Assembly (NCBI GenBank): GCA_015680685.1
Contig: MNCI01003364.1
Coordinates: 1-64,000 of the forward strand
Direction: 5' to 3'
From: Gnetum montanum
Taxonomy: Eukaryota > Streptophyta > Gnetopsida > Gnetales > Gnetaceae
DNA: 64,000 nt
In this document: positions 21,019 through 32,352 of the stretch, piece by piece
Layout of the letters: each line of letters starts with the position of its first letter
Position numbering within the stretch: position 1 is the first letter of the stretch
Notes under the pieces: model-generated
Told to the model about the DNA's origin: nothing
Database searches by the model: none
The model's input: the letters and a program-made list of their open reading frames with translations, nothing else
Position numbers and translations under genes: made by a program

Positions 21019-22202
21019 CTTCAGGGGTCATGGGGGAAAACACAATTGGGGTCTCACACATTACACTTGGATTTTGGAAGATTTTTAAAGAAGATGTCTT
21101 ACTAAAGAAAGGATTTCAACCTCTTTGTCATGGTCCTGTGAGTTATGCATTTCGATTTTTGTTTTGTTTAAATTACTTAGCTAGTGGTTTAGATAGTATC
21201 ATCCTTGGCAAGTAATTTTGGGATTTTTAGATTGCTCTTATTGTTCTTGTTGCCCGATAGAAATTTCTATTAAAATTTTGCCATAGAAGCGCTTGTGTTT
21301 AAAAGCCTTAAGAGCATTTTAGTAGTAAATTTCATTATTGTGCAACGTGTGGGAACTGCTATTGGGATTGTTGTAAGAGAGCCTCTGTTTGTAGTCACGC
21401 CGTTGAACAATTCAGTAGTCGAGAGGGTTCAGAAAATCTTTGGTATTTTGATGGGACCAGAATAGCTTCTTTTTATCTTTAAAGTGAATTCTCGTGGTAT
21501 TTCAATCAGAAATTGTCAAGTCTTTTAAAGGTTCTGTTTGAATGCAATCGTTGACATCTATTATCTAGTCAAAATGGAGTCTCGTACGTGGTAGTTTACG
21601 CAGCAATTTTTGGTAGCATAATAGGATTGTCTTGAAGATATTGCTTGTTTGAGCCTTGGAAGTTTGAACAATTCGTAGATATTGAATTTGGGATAGATTT
21701 ATTGCAAAGTGTTTACTCGTGTCATTTTACCTTGTTTAAATATTTGAGGTCTACACAAATCTGCTTTCTTTTCTTTTCTGCTTATTTCCATCGAATCTTG
21801 CTCTATTTCTAGTTTTCTTGTGGAACTATCTCTTTCTCTAGGGAAAATTAGGAGTAGATTGCGGAGTTGTGCTCAAATGTTTTTGCAAAATTTTATTTGT
21901 TACAAGTAGGTATTATAAGGACCGCATAGACTAGGCAGTTGAACAAAATAGGAAATTTCCAACAACTCACAGTACTTGGCAAAGTTGGCTGAATCTCTTT
22001 AAAGTAAGTCATTTTTAGTTTACATACAACGCAATCGTTCCATTCCCCACAACCACACACCGCAATAGCATACACACATACTCACATTAACTATTGAGTT
22101 TATTTAGAGGTATCTGGGCCTTGGTGTAGCCAGAGACCAGCAGGCACCTAAATCCTATTCGAGGACACTCGTTGGCGGTCGCGTCCCAAATGGTTGCCAA
22201 CA

Positions 22203-22207
22203 GAGGG
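22203..22207. repeat. Right target-site duplication of X
   Basis: GAGGG, identical to 19591-19595. Confidence 0.9.
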
Positions 22208-22570
22208 TAAGTAGAGATAAGTTTCTAATTCATTGTAAGTATCTTTTAAGACCACAATCCTTGGCAACCATCCCTATGCCTTATCTTGTTAAACCCCTTC
22301 TTGCTTAGATGTCTACTAGGATACATCTCTCATGAGATGTCTACATTGAAAATAAGACGTTTCCCAAGAGACACCTACTCTAAAAACAAAACATCTATTT
22401 GAGATTTTGTTCACTGGGACAGAGACATCTAATTTTCAAAAGAGAGATCTACCTGTAATTTTAAGTGCAGAGGAGACATCTATATTTTAAAGAGACATCT
22501 ATTTCTTCTTTAAAAAATCTTGTTGAGCATAATTATATAAATCCAAACCCTTATTTTTTACTCATTTCAA
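22208..22570. other. B internal spacer with GAGACATCT motifs
   Basis: Noncoding. It holds at least four GAGACA cores in GAGACATCT-like context (22310-22500), similar to the LTR clusters of A and B. Confidence 0.45.
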
Positions 22571-24240
22571 CATAGATGTCCAAGGAAAGTTGACTAGGGC
22601 CCCACCAATGATAGTGACTTGTGCATCTGTGGCCCATAAGAAGGTTGGAACATCAAGGGTGCCACTAAAGAAGAAGTCAAAGGGAGCATCCACCAACAAT
22701 CCAAGTACCTACAACCCCCAGTCCAAATCCATCAACATCCAACATTAGTTTGAGGTAACTCAAACTATTTCCATCATCTTTGAGCATTCTCTTACTTTCC
22801 CATAGCATAGGCAAAAGGAGTTGATGAGTTTCTTTAAAGGATTGAATTAAGTCACATTTATCTCTAAGAATTTTCTTGTGTCCAAAATTCTCATCAAAGA
22901 ATTTTACAACAACATAGTCATTATGAATGCCTCTATTAGAGCCTTTACTGTTATGGTTGGAAGTTGATAATTGATGTATCTTGTAAAGTTGTCAATGCAC
23001 TTCTTGGAATTTCTAGTGCTAACAAGTTTAGGATCACCATTCATTCCATGAGTGAAATTTTTATGAATGGTGTAATGCCCATCTCCCAAGATGAATTTTG
23101 TGATGCTTTGTTTGGGAAGTTAGTGTCTCTTCATATTAGGAGGATTTTTAGGAGTTAGATGATCCCAGATGCTTTCATCTTATCACTCATTATTTTTTAT
23201 AACATCTTTGTAAAAGGAGGAAGCTATAATTATTTGTTTCTTGACCAGTTTTTTTTGTATTGCCTTCTTATAGGACAACCATTGGACTTGGGTCATACTC
23301 TCTATTGTGACATGTTGGGTTTGTTTATGAAGGAGAGAATCCTTGGGCACCCTCACCTCATTAACTTGTTAATTTGATAGAGGGTTGTGCCCATTCCTAA
23401 CAATTCTTTGATTAAAGGTAAGAGGAGCCTTAGTGATTATGTAGAGAAGATGAGCTCCACCCATGTTGAAAAAGAAGAAACCAGCACTAGGCCTCCTAAG
23501 TCCCAAAAGAAGAAATCTTCATTACCATCTCAGACCTCTCTATAGTTGAGAGGATCCAAATCAGCTAGAAATCAGGTGAGATCTTTACTAAAGAAGTTGC
23601 TTCAGCCATTTGCTCATACCTTAGGGATGATTGGTAGGAATCTCTCTTGCCTTTGTAGGAGAATGCATGTAGTTAATGTACCTCTTCCTCATGATGGATA
23701 GCAGTTTGAGAAGATCACCAATGATTCCATTTTAGATAATGAGGAGGACCTTCTTGCACCATCCAGACAGTGAATAGAACCTTGTCCTTTCTAGACCTAT
23801 GACTCTGAAAATGCCTCCTATTCAAAAGAGCTTTATGCATCACTAGCACATGTCCAAGGGGAGCTTGATGCATTAACTCCTATCCTTAGGATGATGTTTC
23901 AATGACATTTGAGCAGTACACTATGGAGAGAATCTTTGGGACTTCTTTCCAAAGGAGACCTACCAAACCTCTCACCTATCATAAGAAGGGAGCTTCCTCA
24001 CCCTCTTAACAAGCTCCATCCTAGCTAGATCCACTTGCTTCATCTTGATTTCAAATGAAGCTTCATCCATGGAGAGTGCCAGTCTAGCTGCCTTCTTCGA
24101 ATGATGATGAGAAGTAAAAAATTCCCAATGCTAGTATCAGTAGTGATGATGATGAGGAGGAGACCTACAGACCTTCTCAAGTTACAACTACTTAAGATGA
24201 GGATTTAGATGATGCAATCGAGGTTAGTAATTAGAGTTCT
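22571..24240 (+). pseudogene. B second ORF, unrecognised accessory protein
   Basis: Frames in one direction, separated by TAG/TGA stops, read as one decayed protein. There is a basic/Pro-rich start (about 22600-22740), then a mixed helical region with NALLGISSANKFRI, LYCDMLGLFMKERILGHPHL (22964-23377) and SLSDYVEKMSSTHVEKEE (about 23430), then a Lys-rich linker and an acidic tail (SSDDDEEETYRP, about 24150). It lacks RT, RNase H or integrase motifs. The layout (globular helical domain, basic linker, charged tail) resembles the accessory ORFs seen in C and in D's antisense gene, but I cannot show homology. Confidence 0.5.
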
Positions 24241-24254
24241 TTTTGATGATGTCC

Positions 24255-24267
24255 AAAATGGGGGAGA
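24255..24267 (+). promoter_or_regulatory. Polypurine tract of B
   Basis: AAAATGGGGGAGA immediately before the 3' LTR, as in copia-type elements. Confidence 0.8.
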
Positions 24268-25035
24268 TAGTTTTTGATGATGTACACATATGTGGTTTTT
24301 GTTATGGAATTACATATGTTTTTTTTGTGCATGTTAAGGATATGATGGATAGTTTATGGATAGATTATGTTTCTACTCTAGTTGTTAGATAGCCATTGTA
24401 CGATTCCAATAGGTGTGGGGAAACTCTGATGCTATAAGAAGACTTCAAATTCTTGAGAATTAAGTAAGCCTTGTTAACATCAAAACAATCATTGTCAAAT
24501 ATATGCTATTGTATTCTTGTCCTTCATTATCACATAATTTTCTTATTTGTATGCTGAATTAAACCTAAATAGCAAGGTCATGTAATTGTAGTTACATTCT
24601 TTCCTTGCCTTTTACATTCTTTCTTGTTTCCCTATATGGTTGATGTGCTTCTTGCAAGAAGGCATCCATATGGAGCTTTTTGGATCTTATAGGATTGAGT
24701 GGTTTTTCAACATCAAAACACTCTATAATGGAGCTTAATTTTGTAAAGTTTATGGGATCCTTGAAACCACATATTAATCTTGTTGGGACCTTGTGAGGTT
24801 GAGTGGTTTCACAATAGTGAAATACTCTAGTGTAGAGCTCAATGCTTGTACAAGGTGTGATGTCTTTCAAAGCACATTTTTGAAGAAATAAAGTCTATAG
24901 GTATGCAAGGATTCTACCCTTTTAGTATGGACATATCTAAGTTGGAGAACCACATAAAATTTGGTGTATTTGTATGGGATGTGTAATTCTTATTGGGAAA
25001 CTTATTCAACCCCCCTTCTAAGTTCTTGATCCTTA
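24268..25035 (+). repeat. 3' LTR of B (truncated U3)
   Basis: Aligns to 17030-17695 of the 5' LTR and ends in the same GATCCTTA. Most of U3, including the GAGACATCT cluster, is missing. It ends directly against the GGTTA duplication and the resumed integrase frame of A. Confidence 0.78.
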
Positions 25036-25040
25036 GGTTA
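25036..25040. repeat. Right target-site duplication of B
   Basis: GGTTA, one base different from TGTTA at 16633-16637. Confidence 0.65.
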
Positions 25041-26160
25041 AACTTGGGCCCTAGCAACCATGTGGCTACTTGTGCCTTCACACTATTCTAGAGTATAAGT
25101 GGAAGGTAATTGATATGGATTTCATTACTGATTTACATTGCACTAGGATTGGAAAGGATCTCATTCTTATTGTTGTTGACCTATTGGCCAAGTTACTTTA
25201 TTTTCTAGCTACAAAGAATTAAGCTAGTATAAAGAATGTTATGTAGTTGTTGATCTCTAAGATCATACGATTTCTTGGAAATCCTACCAAGATTCCCTCA
25301 AATTGTGATGCTAAATTTTCTTCTTGATTTTGGCACGCATTCATGAATAGTCTAGGTACTAGGCTAAATGTCAGTTTATCATATCATCCACAAACTGATG
25401 GTCAAGTTAAGAGATTTGAACAAGTGTTGAAGACCATACTAAAGTCTTGTGCTTTATAGTATTTAGACAGATGACATAGTCTATTTCCATTGGTAGAGTT
25501 TGCCTACAATAACAAATACTAATCAGGTTTGAAGACAACATAATACAAGGTTTTATATGGGATATATTATTGGAGTCTCTTTTATTGGGATTGAGAATAG
25601 GCAGTGTATTAGTTTAAATGTTGTAATGAGTATGAACAAGTAGATTAGGAAGATTCATGAGTAAATTAAAGTAGCTTAGGATTTTTAAGTGAGTTATGCA
25701 AACCATAGAAGAAGGCCTCCGAAGTTTATAATTAATGACAATATGTTTGTTCATGTATCTCCACTAAAGTGATTAATGCATTTTAGTCAAAAAGAAAAGC
25801 TTACACATCATCATATTAGACTAGTTGATATTCTTCAGTATATAGGAGAGATGACATATCATGTTGGTTTACCTTTATAGCTTTTAAGCATGCATGATGT
25901 TTTTCATGTCTCCATGCTAAAGTAAATGTTCCCAATCTTAGTCATGTTGTGGATTGGACAAAGGTATAAATTCAAGCTAATGCCTCATATGTGAAGCATC
26001 CCATTAAGATTATGGACTAGATGGAGTATTAATTCCACAACAGGATAGTACCCATGATGAAGGTCCTATGGATTCATCATGATTCTCAAGAGACTACTTG
26101 GGAGCTTAAGTCTGATTTATGTTCATTCCATTCTAAGATCTTTTAGGAGGAAGATTCTTA
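25041..26160 (+). pseudogene. A integrase core and chromodomain-like C-terminus
   Basis: Resumes the frame broken by B. YKWKVIDMDFITDLH holds the first catalytic Asp, NCDAKFSS (usually SDRD..F.S) the second block, and SYHPQTDGQVKRFEQ the third, with the Glu changed to Lys (QVK for QTE). Later come VYISPLK/VSPLKG-like and LTHHHIRLVDIL blocks, LPLxLLSMHDVFHVSMLK, and a C-terminal segment reading VLWIHHDSQETTWEL (about 26065-26110), the chromodomain-like end typical of Tekay/Del. The polypurine tract follows at 26161. Many stops are present. Confidence 0.85.
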
Positions 26161-26174
26161 AGCAGGGATGAGGC
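26161..26174 (+). promoter_or_regulatory. Polypurine tract of A
   Basis: AGCAGGGATGAGGC directly before the 3' LTR start TATAAC. Confidence 0.65.
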
Positions 26175-27134
26175 TATAACAAATTTCATTTTTGTTTATT
26201 CTTAGTATGTATGGACCTTTATCAAGATTGTTTTTCTTATGCTTGTGTGGGTATAATGCTTAATATTAAGTTGATATATTTTATGATTTTGCACTTGATA
26301 TTTCATCTTGATGAGTTTTGAGATACATTTCTTTATAATGTTATTAGCTACATGTGTGTGTGTGTGTGTATTAACATTTGACACGTGAACTAATCCTATT
26401 ATTAAGTATGATAGGACTTAATGAGAGGATTGATTATGAGCATGACATGGCTAATGATATATGATTTTCTTAAGTATATTTTATGATATTGTCTGTTTTA
26501 TGGTATTGGTAGCTATTTGAGTTATAGTTAATTTAATTATTTTTAGTATTATTTTAAAGAGGTTTATTAGGATATTTTGGGAATATTTTTTTTAGCATAT
26601 GCTTTGTTGATTATTTTAGTAGGTATGGATGTTAGGTAAGAGTTGAGGAAGTTACATGTGTGATGAGCAGTTTTGATGAAAATATTCTTTTAGTTTAACA
26701 TTTATTTTGGTAATTATCTATTTTTTTGACTTTGTTAATCTTTCATTAAAACTTTCACAACTCTTTCATTTCATATACCTTGACAATTTAGGATCATAAT
26801 AGAGAGATTCTATGAGAGATTGAAGTTGTTGGATTTTGGACCAATTGTGCTATTGCTTGGAAATTTTTTACATTACTCTCCTATATTGTGGATTTCTTCA
26901 TGTAGATTTGAAGGTGAGTAATATTAACTTCTTTTCCATTTACATTTGTAAGTTTTTTCACATCTGTAGGATGAGTTTTATAATATTAAATTTATGTTTT
27001 ATATTATGCCATTCATGGACTATGTATATTGTTTTGATCACCTTGAAAGTAAACTAGTAGATTTGATGTATGTGTAATTTTTCATTGATGGTAATGTTGT
27101 TTCTATTAATTTAAAGTATAGGTTTTGTGAGAAT
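26175..27134 (+). repeat. 3' LTR of A, left part
   Basis: Homologous to 9762 to about 10765 of the 5' LTR. It is cut at 27134 by C; the rest continues at 56652. A TG microsatellite (about 26354-26370) sits at the same place as the TG/TA tract of the 5' LTR. Confidence 0.85.
27130..27134. repeat. Left target-site duplication of C
   Basis: AGAAT here and ATAAT at 56647-56651, one base different. The 5' LTR of A reads AGAAT at the corresponding uninterrupted site (about 10753). Confidence 0.7.
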
Positions 27135-27320
27135 TGATGAGTGACAAGGAGACCCTACACCCAACCATATGAATCACTATTCATTCATGCACAATCTAGT
27201 AAAATTCTGTGGACTTATAGCCTTATAAGTACATTGATCTTTAGGAAGTAAAACTAACCATTGTAATCATTGTCTTCCCAATTACACTTGTAAAATGCAA
27301 AGGTATGATTAAGTGCAACT
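27135..27320 (-). repeat. C left LTR, first part (before D)
   Basis: TGATGAGT start. It matches 55751-55935 of the other LTR and is broken at 27320 by D; the LTR resumes at 45029. Its last five bases (27316-27320) are the CAACT duplicated by D. Confidence 0.88.
27316..27320. repeat. Left target-site duplication of D
   Basis: CAACT, exactly repeated at 45024-45028. Confidence 0.92.
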
Positions 27321-29043
27321 TGTACTAACTGAAATCATCGGTGTAAGGCTGGAAGGAAAAAAAACAAACACTGAAAGATAGTCGGATAGGCACAGCTGAC
27401 CCTGCCTTCGCATGAGGGCAAGCTGGAAAAGAAAACGAAGGCATAGTGCCTTGGATGGTCTGCACACAAATCAACCAAGGACTTCCTCAAACGTAAGCTA
27501 TGGCTTGCACTAGGGCTATTGCAACTAATGTTTGAAATGTAAACAGTGATGCACGAAATGCAAACAGAGCATATACAGAACTAGTATTGTAAACAAAGCG
27601 TAAACTGAATTTAAAATAGAGTAAACAATACAATGGAAGGCAAAAATAAGCTATATTGTATTTCTTAGAATGAATGTGAACCAGTCAAAGCATAGCTGCA
27701 TGTATGGATGGAAAGTCAAGTGCTAAGCCCCAGGGTGATATGCTTGCAGGTGCTTGGATGCTAGGAGTCAGGTGCGCTTGAGCATCCAAAAGTTGCTAGT
27801 CAGTGTTTCCTAAGCCGTCAACCTTCAAAATTATCCACCCCATTTATGTGAATGGATGGGGTATTTATAAGGTTTGGATAGGTTTGGGTATGTAACTCAT
27901 AGATGGATCAATGGCTGAGAAATGAGAGGAAAATGGATCATGTGACAGGTGTTAGATGGAAAGCTATGTGTCAATTGGGCTTGCATACGTGGGCTACGTT
28001 CTTGACCGGATGCACTATATCTTACAACATGTGTTGGATTACACAAGCTAGCTTACACCCCTAGAAGTAGATACAATTTGGAGTGTAAGAGCTTGACAAG
28101 CTCACAAATGATGAGAATTTACAATGAAAATGATAATGTACAACAAGAGAGATTGACTCCAGCTTGCTTGAAACTTCTCAATCCCTGAATTGACTACTGT
28201 AGGATGTCGATTTGAGTGGTTTTTTGGTTGTTTGAGGCATCTTTGTTTCATTAGAGCTTCTATTTTGAGTTAATTTTTTCTTGGTGTATCCTTAGTGTGT
28301 GTTTGACATGCTTTTAACTGGTCGTGATCAATACTCACGCTGCACTCATGCTGTCAGCATGACTTTAGTGTGACCTCAGCGTGAGTGAGCTAAAAATGAT
28401 ATATTTCACACCAAATTTTGGTCTTTGAAGTCCATTTCTTGAGTACAACAATTTTCTAACTGTGGTTGACCTTAAGAGTAATCTGCAAGTCAAAAATTGA
28501 GCTTGGATATGCCTTGTTTTAGACCACTTTTGGTAGCTCACGCTGGACTCATGCTACTAGCGTGACCTCAGCATGAGCTACAAAAACTTGTAATTTTGGA
28601 CCTGAAATCTAGAATTCTAAAGGCTGGAACTTGAAGTTGTCAACAATGAACCCTAAGGATGACTTGAACCTTTGAAATCAAACCATTTCGCCTCAGTTTT
28701 AAGGCTCTCATAGTTGCTCACACTATACTCACACTGAGAACATGACCTTAGTGTGACCATCAGTGTGAGTGAGAAAACTTGTACAATTTGACCTAAAATT
28801 TGAACTCCTGAATGCTAAAATTTGAAGTGAACAATAATGATCCTTGAGGATGGCTTGCACCCTTAGATTGGACCATCTTTGACTTGATTTTGGAGTCATT
28901 AGAGTTGCTCACACTGAGGGCAAGCTAGCTTGACAGGCTGAGCATGAGTTACATGCCTTCGTCAAATGTTTGCCTCCTAAATGCTCAAAATGGCCTAAGT
29001 TGTTCTCATTTCAAATTGTTAGGCTAAAATTAGTGGTGTTTCA
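27321..29043 (-). repeat. D LTR (3' LTR in its own orientation)
   Basis: TGTACTAAC..GGTGTTTCA on the plus strand. It contains about 3.5 diverged tandem units of about 190 bp (28330-28960), each headed by an inverted repeat built from CTCACGCTG and CAGCGTGAG. No coding content. Confidence 0.9.
28330..28960. repeat. About 190 bp tandem repeat with hairpin heads in D LTR
   Basis: Hairpin heads start near 28333, 28537, 28713 and 28905, spacing about 175-205 bp. Each reads GCTCAC(G/A)CTG, then an inner ATGCTG/CAGCAT pair, then CAGCGTGAG(T)GAGC. Between heads, the units share a TTTGAAGT..AATGA(A/T)CC(C/T)TGAGGATG(G/A)CTTG-like core. The other LTR carries the same array at about 44308-44930. Confidence 0.7.
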
Positions 29044-29060
29044 TTGGTCCCTCTTTGTTA
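29044..29060 (-). promoter_or_regulatory. Polypurine tract of D
   Basis: On the minus strand AACAAAGAGGGACCAA runs directly into the LTR start TGAAACACC. It confirms minus orientation. Confidence 0.7.
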
Positions 29061-30500
29061 ACGTCTAGAAGAATCCACCCAAGATGTGTCGACAAAGAAG
29101 TACAAAACACCATGAATAACCAAGTACCAAACATCAACCATCAGCCCCTGGCTGGACGTCATCGCATCGTGTTTCAAAAGTACATGGGATTGGGGTAGTG
29201 CAGTTCAAGATGCAAGGGGATTAGTTGTAACTAGGAAAATCACGAGTTAATCAAGGGTTATAATTGCTATTGGAATTGTGGGAGAGGAATACTCTCACGT
29301 GAATAAGCCATATTTTTGATCCTTATCAGTAGCCAGTGTTTAGCAGACTCGGAACCAAGACATAGGAGGTGCGTTCTTTGGAGAAATGGGACTCTTGTAG
29401 AGTGTTTATAGGAGCTTGTTGTAAATAACCAAAGCCACGTGATGATGTACAACATGATCATTTGATACATGAGTGTAACTATTTTTTTAAGACAATTACC
29501 TTCCCGCCTAGGGCTTGTATGAGAAGAGCCAATGATCTTTGGTCTATGATGTCAACGGGGGCATGAAGACCTTTTCTGTGCATTTTGATCTTTGATCTTT
29601 TTGTTCTTTTCTTTCTTTTTGTTTATTTTTCTTTTCTTTTTTTTTTGTTCTTTTTGGAAGAGCTTACTTTTAGTGCTATGCTCATGCGTTTGCATTTGTA
29701 TCATGTATCGCGTAACTATGTTTTGCATTGCAACTGCTTAGAGAATCACAGTGTGCAACAGTGTATCAAGAGTTTTGGGATGAGTAGAATGTGTCCAGGG
29801 AGTGTAATTAAATAGGATAAGGGAAACATGATGAGGAATAGGGAATGTATCATGAGTGTACTTATGAACGAATTGATTAACCTAGTTGCAAGCGTTAGGA
29901 AGAATGTGATACCTTGTTGTCATGATGAAGCACATTTGTGCATGAGTGCCTCAGGCATGTCATCCTACAAATACAACTCTAAGAAGACAAGAAAACCAAA
30001 AATGATTCAGTTAACTAAGTACTTTAAACTTGAACACAACCAAGGAGATGGAGCCACCATGTGCAATTTCAAAGCAGACAGAACAACATCAGCTTCATCT
30101 GGGTCCATGAGAAAAATTATGTAGCAATTTTTTTATGGAATAGGTACAGCCAATTGCAACAACATATCTTTTCAAGCATTGCTTGATCATCGATGATGTT
30201 GCCAGTTTATAGTCTTGATAGACTGTTGTGGGTTAGTTTCACAACATAATCCTTTGGATGGTGCCAGTTTAGCATCGTAGCGGATGGTGCATTGCTAGTT
30301 TATAGTCATAGTGGACTATGGATGCTAGTTTTACGTCATGGTGGATAAATGTGGCACTTTAAAGTTATGCCAAACAAAGCTCTATGGTGTCAATTTATTG
30401 TCATGACTCTAGGACACTCTGTGATGCCAGTTTCAATTCATAGCCTCAGGACTATTCTATCGTATCATTTTTAGATTGTGATGCCAAGACCGTTACTTAC
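29061..30500. other. D 3' region with T-rich tract and AGTTTA..GTCAT minisatellite
   Basis: A pyrimidine-rich stretch lies at 29585-29660. From about 30190 to 30480 there are repeated units of the type CCAGTTTAtaGTCATagTGGACTAT, about 40-70 bp apart. The same units occur in the intron end at 40070-40370. The open frame 29828-30124 (plus) is unrecognised and probably fortuitous. Confidence 0.6.
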
Positions 30501-31640
30501 CTTAGGTTGATTAGACATAGTACCGTTTTAGGTACAAGTGATTTGTAGGATTAGCAAACTCGCTCTCATCTATGTCAACAAGTTTGAATGCTCTATTATT
30601 ATACACCTTGGTGAATAAGTAAGGCCCTTCTTAGTTAGCTGAGAATTTATCTGGATGTTCACGGATGACCTTAAGGACTAGGTCTCTTTCTTTAATCGGG
30701 TGCTTATGCAGATCGTGCTTGTGTCATTCCTGCTACTGTTTCTGGTACCACTCGATCTGATCAAGTGTTTGTACACATTCCTCCTCCACCGAGTCAAGGT
30801 CATCAATGTGTAGTTCATAGCTTTGGTTTTCATCAAGGAGGCCTGAGAGGGCTATCCACAACAAGGGAACCTATAACTCCAAAGGTAAAACAACTTTAGA
30901 TCCGTATACAAGACTATATGGAGTTTTACCTATAGATGTTCAATTTGTCATTCTATATGCCCACAATGCATAGAATAATTATTCATGCCATCACCTCTTG
31001 CTTTGATTTAGCATCTTTTTGAGCACCATGATGATAGTTTTATTTGTAGCCTCTGCTTGACCATTTCTCTGTGGGTAGTAAGGTGACGAGAATGCATGTT
31101 TAATACCTAGGCTTTCACAGAAGATTTCGGTATCTGTATTGTTGAATTGTGGCCCATTTTCAGTAACGATGGTCATCAGAATACCAAAATGGATCATGAT
31201 ATTTTCTATTATGAAAGTGAAAACATGTTAGAAGTGGTCTTCCTAAGGTAAACAACTTCTACCCATTTTATGAAATATTTAGTTGTAGTGATAATGAAGC
31301 TATGTCCTACGGAGGATGATGGTGTTATCGGTCTAATTAAGTCCAATCCCCATTTTTGTAATGGCCATGTGATTAGTGTTGTGTTTAATTCGTTAGGTAG
31401 CACATGTATTAGGTTACCTTGCCTTTGGAAAATGTCACATGTCCTGACCTTGGAGAAGCAATCGTACTCCATGTGTGGCTAGTAGTAGCTCAAACACCTA
31501 ATCTTTGTTGCCATTGCTTTGGGTCCTATGTGCCCTATACAAAGTCCTTTGTGGACTTGTTACAATCGTTTAACCATCAATGCTACTAACACACATCAAT
31601 AGAATGCCTTCATAGGATTTACAACACAAGGTGTCTCCTA
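30500..31640 (-). pseudogene. D integrase
   Basis: Minus frames show the zinc-binding end (DCFSKVRTCDIFQ, second Cys pair partly lost). The core has WGLDLIRPITPSS with the first Asp, VTENGPQFNN in which the second Asp is changed to Glu, and SSPYYPQRNGQAEATNK with the third Glu intact (31000-31090). The C-terminal part reads EGDLVLKV.REHPDKFSANxEGPYL (about 30600-30680), as in Tat integrases. Several stops separate the frames. Confidence 0.88.
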
Positions 31641-31859
31641 TTAACACGTACTGCCGGGAGCATTTTCGTACCACGTCCTTTTGAGCGTTTGTCAAATGTT
31701 GTGGAGGTCCACCTCGTAGAAGGTAATATTTTATGTCATTGTACCATTCTATTGCACATGTTGTGCTAATGGATGCTATAGGCATTTCATCGAGAGTGTT
31801 GGTTATAGGTTTGGCACAATTTGTTATAGAGTTAGGCAACACATGGAACATTTTGGGTG

Positions 31860-32328
31860 TCATGTTTAGGGCTAGTGTAGCAAGTGCATCGGCAATAGTG
31901 TTTTCGCTTCTAGGGACATGTTGTATATCCACTTCTACTAATCACCTCAGTAGATGTTTGGTCAAATCACAATATGGTTGCAAATGAAGAGCTTTGGATG
32001 CGTAAACTTCTATGACTTGATTAATGACTAACTATCAATCGCCTCAAACTACAATATGTGTGATCCCTAAAGTCAATGCTGCTTGAAGACCTCTAAGAAG
32101 AGCTTCGTATTCTACCATGTTATTGGTATAGGGAAAGGTTAATTGGTAGGTGAAGGGTTGGATTTCTCTGGAGGGGTATGTTAAAATGGTTGCAGCACTT
32201 CCTCCTCGGGAAGTTGAAGCTCCATCGAAATAAAGGATTGCCTCGTAGTTATCAGGTACGGTGTCTATACTATTAACATTCTCATTAGGGAATTCAGGGT
32301 TAATCTTTTCTTGATCATGTATTGGCAA
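31860..32328 (-). pseudogene. D additional (archaeal-type) RNase H
   Basis: AILYFDGASTSRGGSAA holds the first catalytic Asp, PYTNNMVEYEALLRGLQAA the Glu, and the block after HIVV the second Asp region. A SENTIADALATLA segment (about 31870-31905) supplies the last Asp. The order follows the canonical RNase H and precedes integrase. This second RNase H marks the Tat lineage. Stops occur near 32040. Confidence 0.85.
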
Positions 32329-32352
32329 GATGGTTAGTTGTGTGAATATTGC

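Larger units (their letters stand above)
19596..22202 (+). mobile_element. Solo LTR X (2607 bp), same family as G1
   Basis: It begins TGTTGGCA, ends TGCCAACA (perfect inverted 8 bp termini) and is flanked by an exact GAGGG duplication with no internal element sequence. It aligns to G1's LTR at the first about 30 bases and from about 20880 to the end, including TATAAAAAGG at 21009. This is the classic product of recombination between the two LTRs of a full element. It lies inside B, so it is younger than B. Its U3 has its own GC-rich block (20150-20650) unlike that of G1. Confidence 0.93.
16638..25035 (+). mobile_element. Element B: gag-only (TR-GAG-like) LTR retrotransposon in A integrase
   Basis: Two related LTRs (16638-17695 and 24268-25035) flank an internal region with an initiator-Met primer site (17698), a copia-like gag with CCHC knuckle and an unrecognised second ORF. 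The polypurine tract precedes the 3' LTR. No RT, RNase H or integrase was found in either strand of the internal sequence, so the element appears non-autonomous. It carries the solo LTR X. By eye its LTRs differ at about a fifth or more of positions, and most of the U3 is missing from the 3' copy. Confidence 0.8.

Noticed and set aside
29267-30124. ORFs in D's 3' region (29267-29470, 29585-29815, 29828-30124)
   Set aside because: No family motif, and they include a pyrimidine tract. Not supported as genes.
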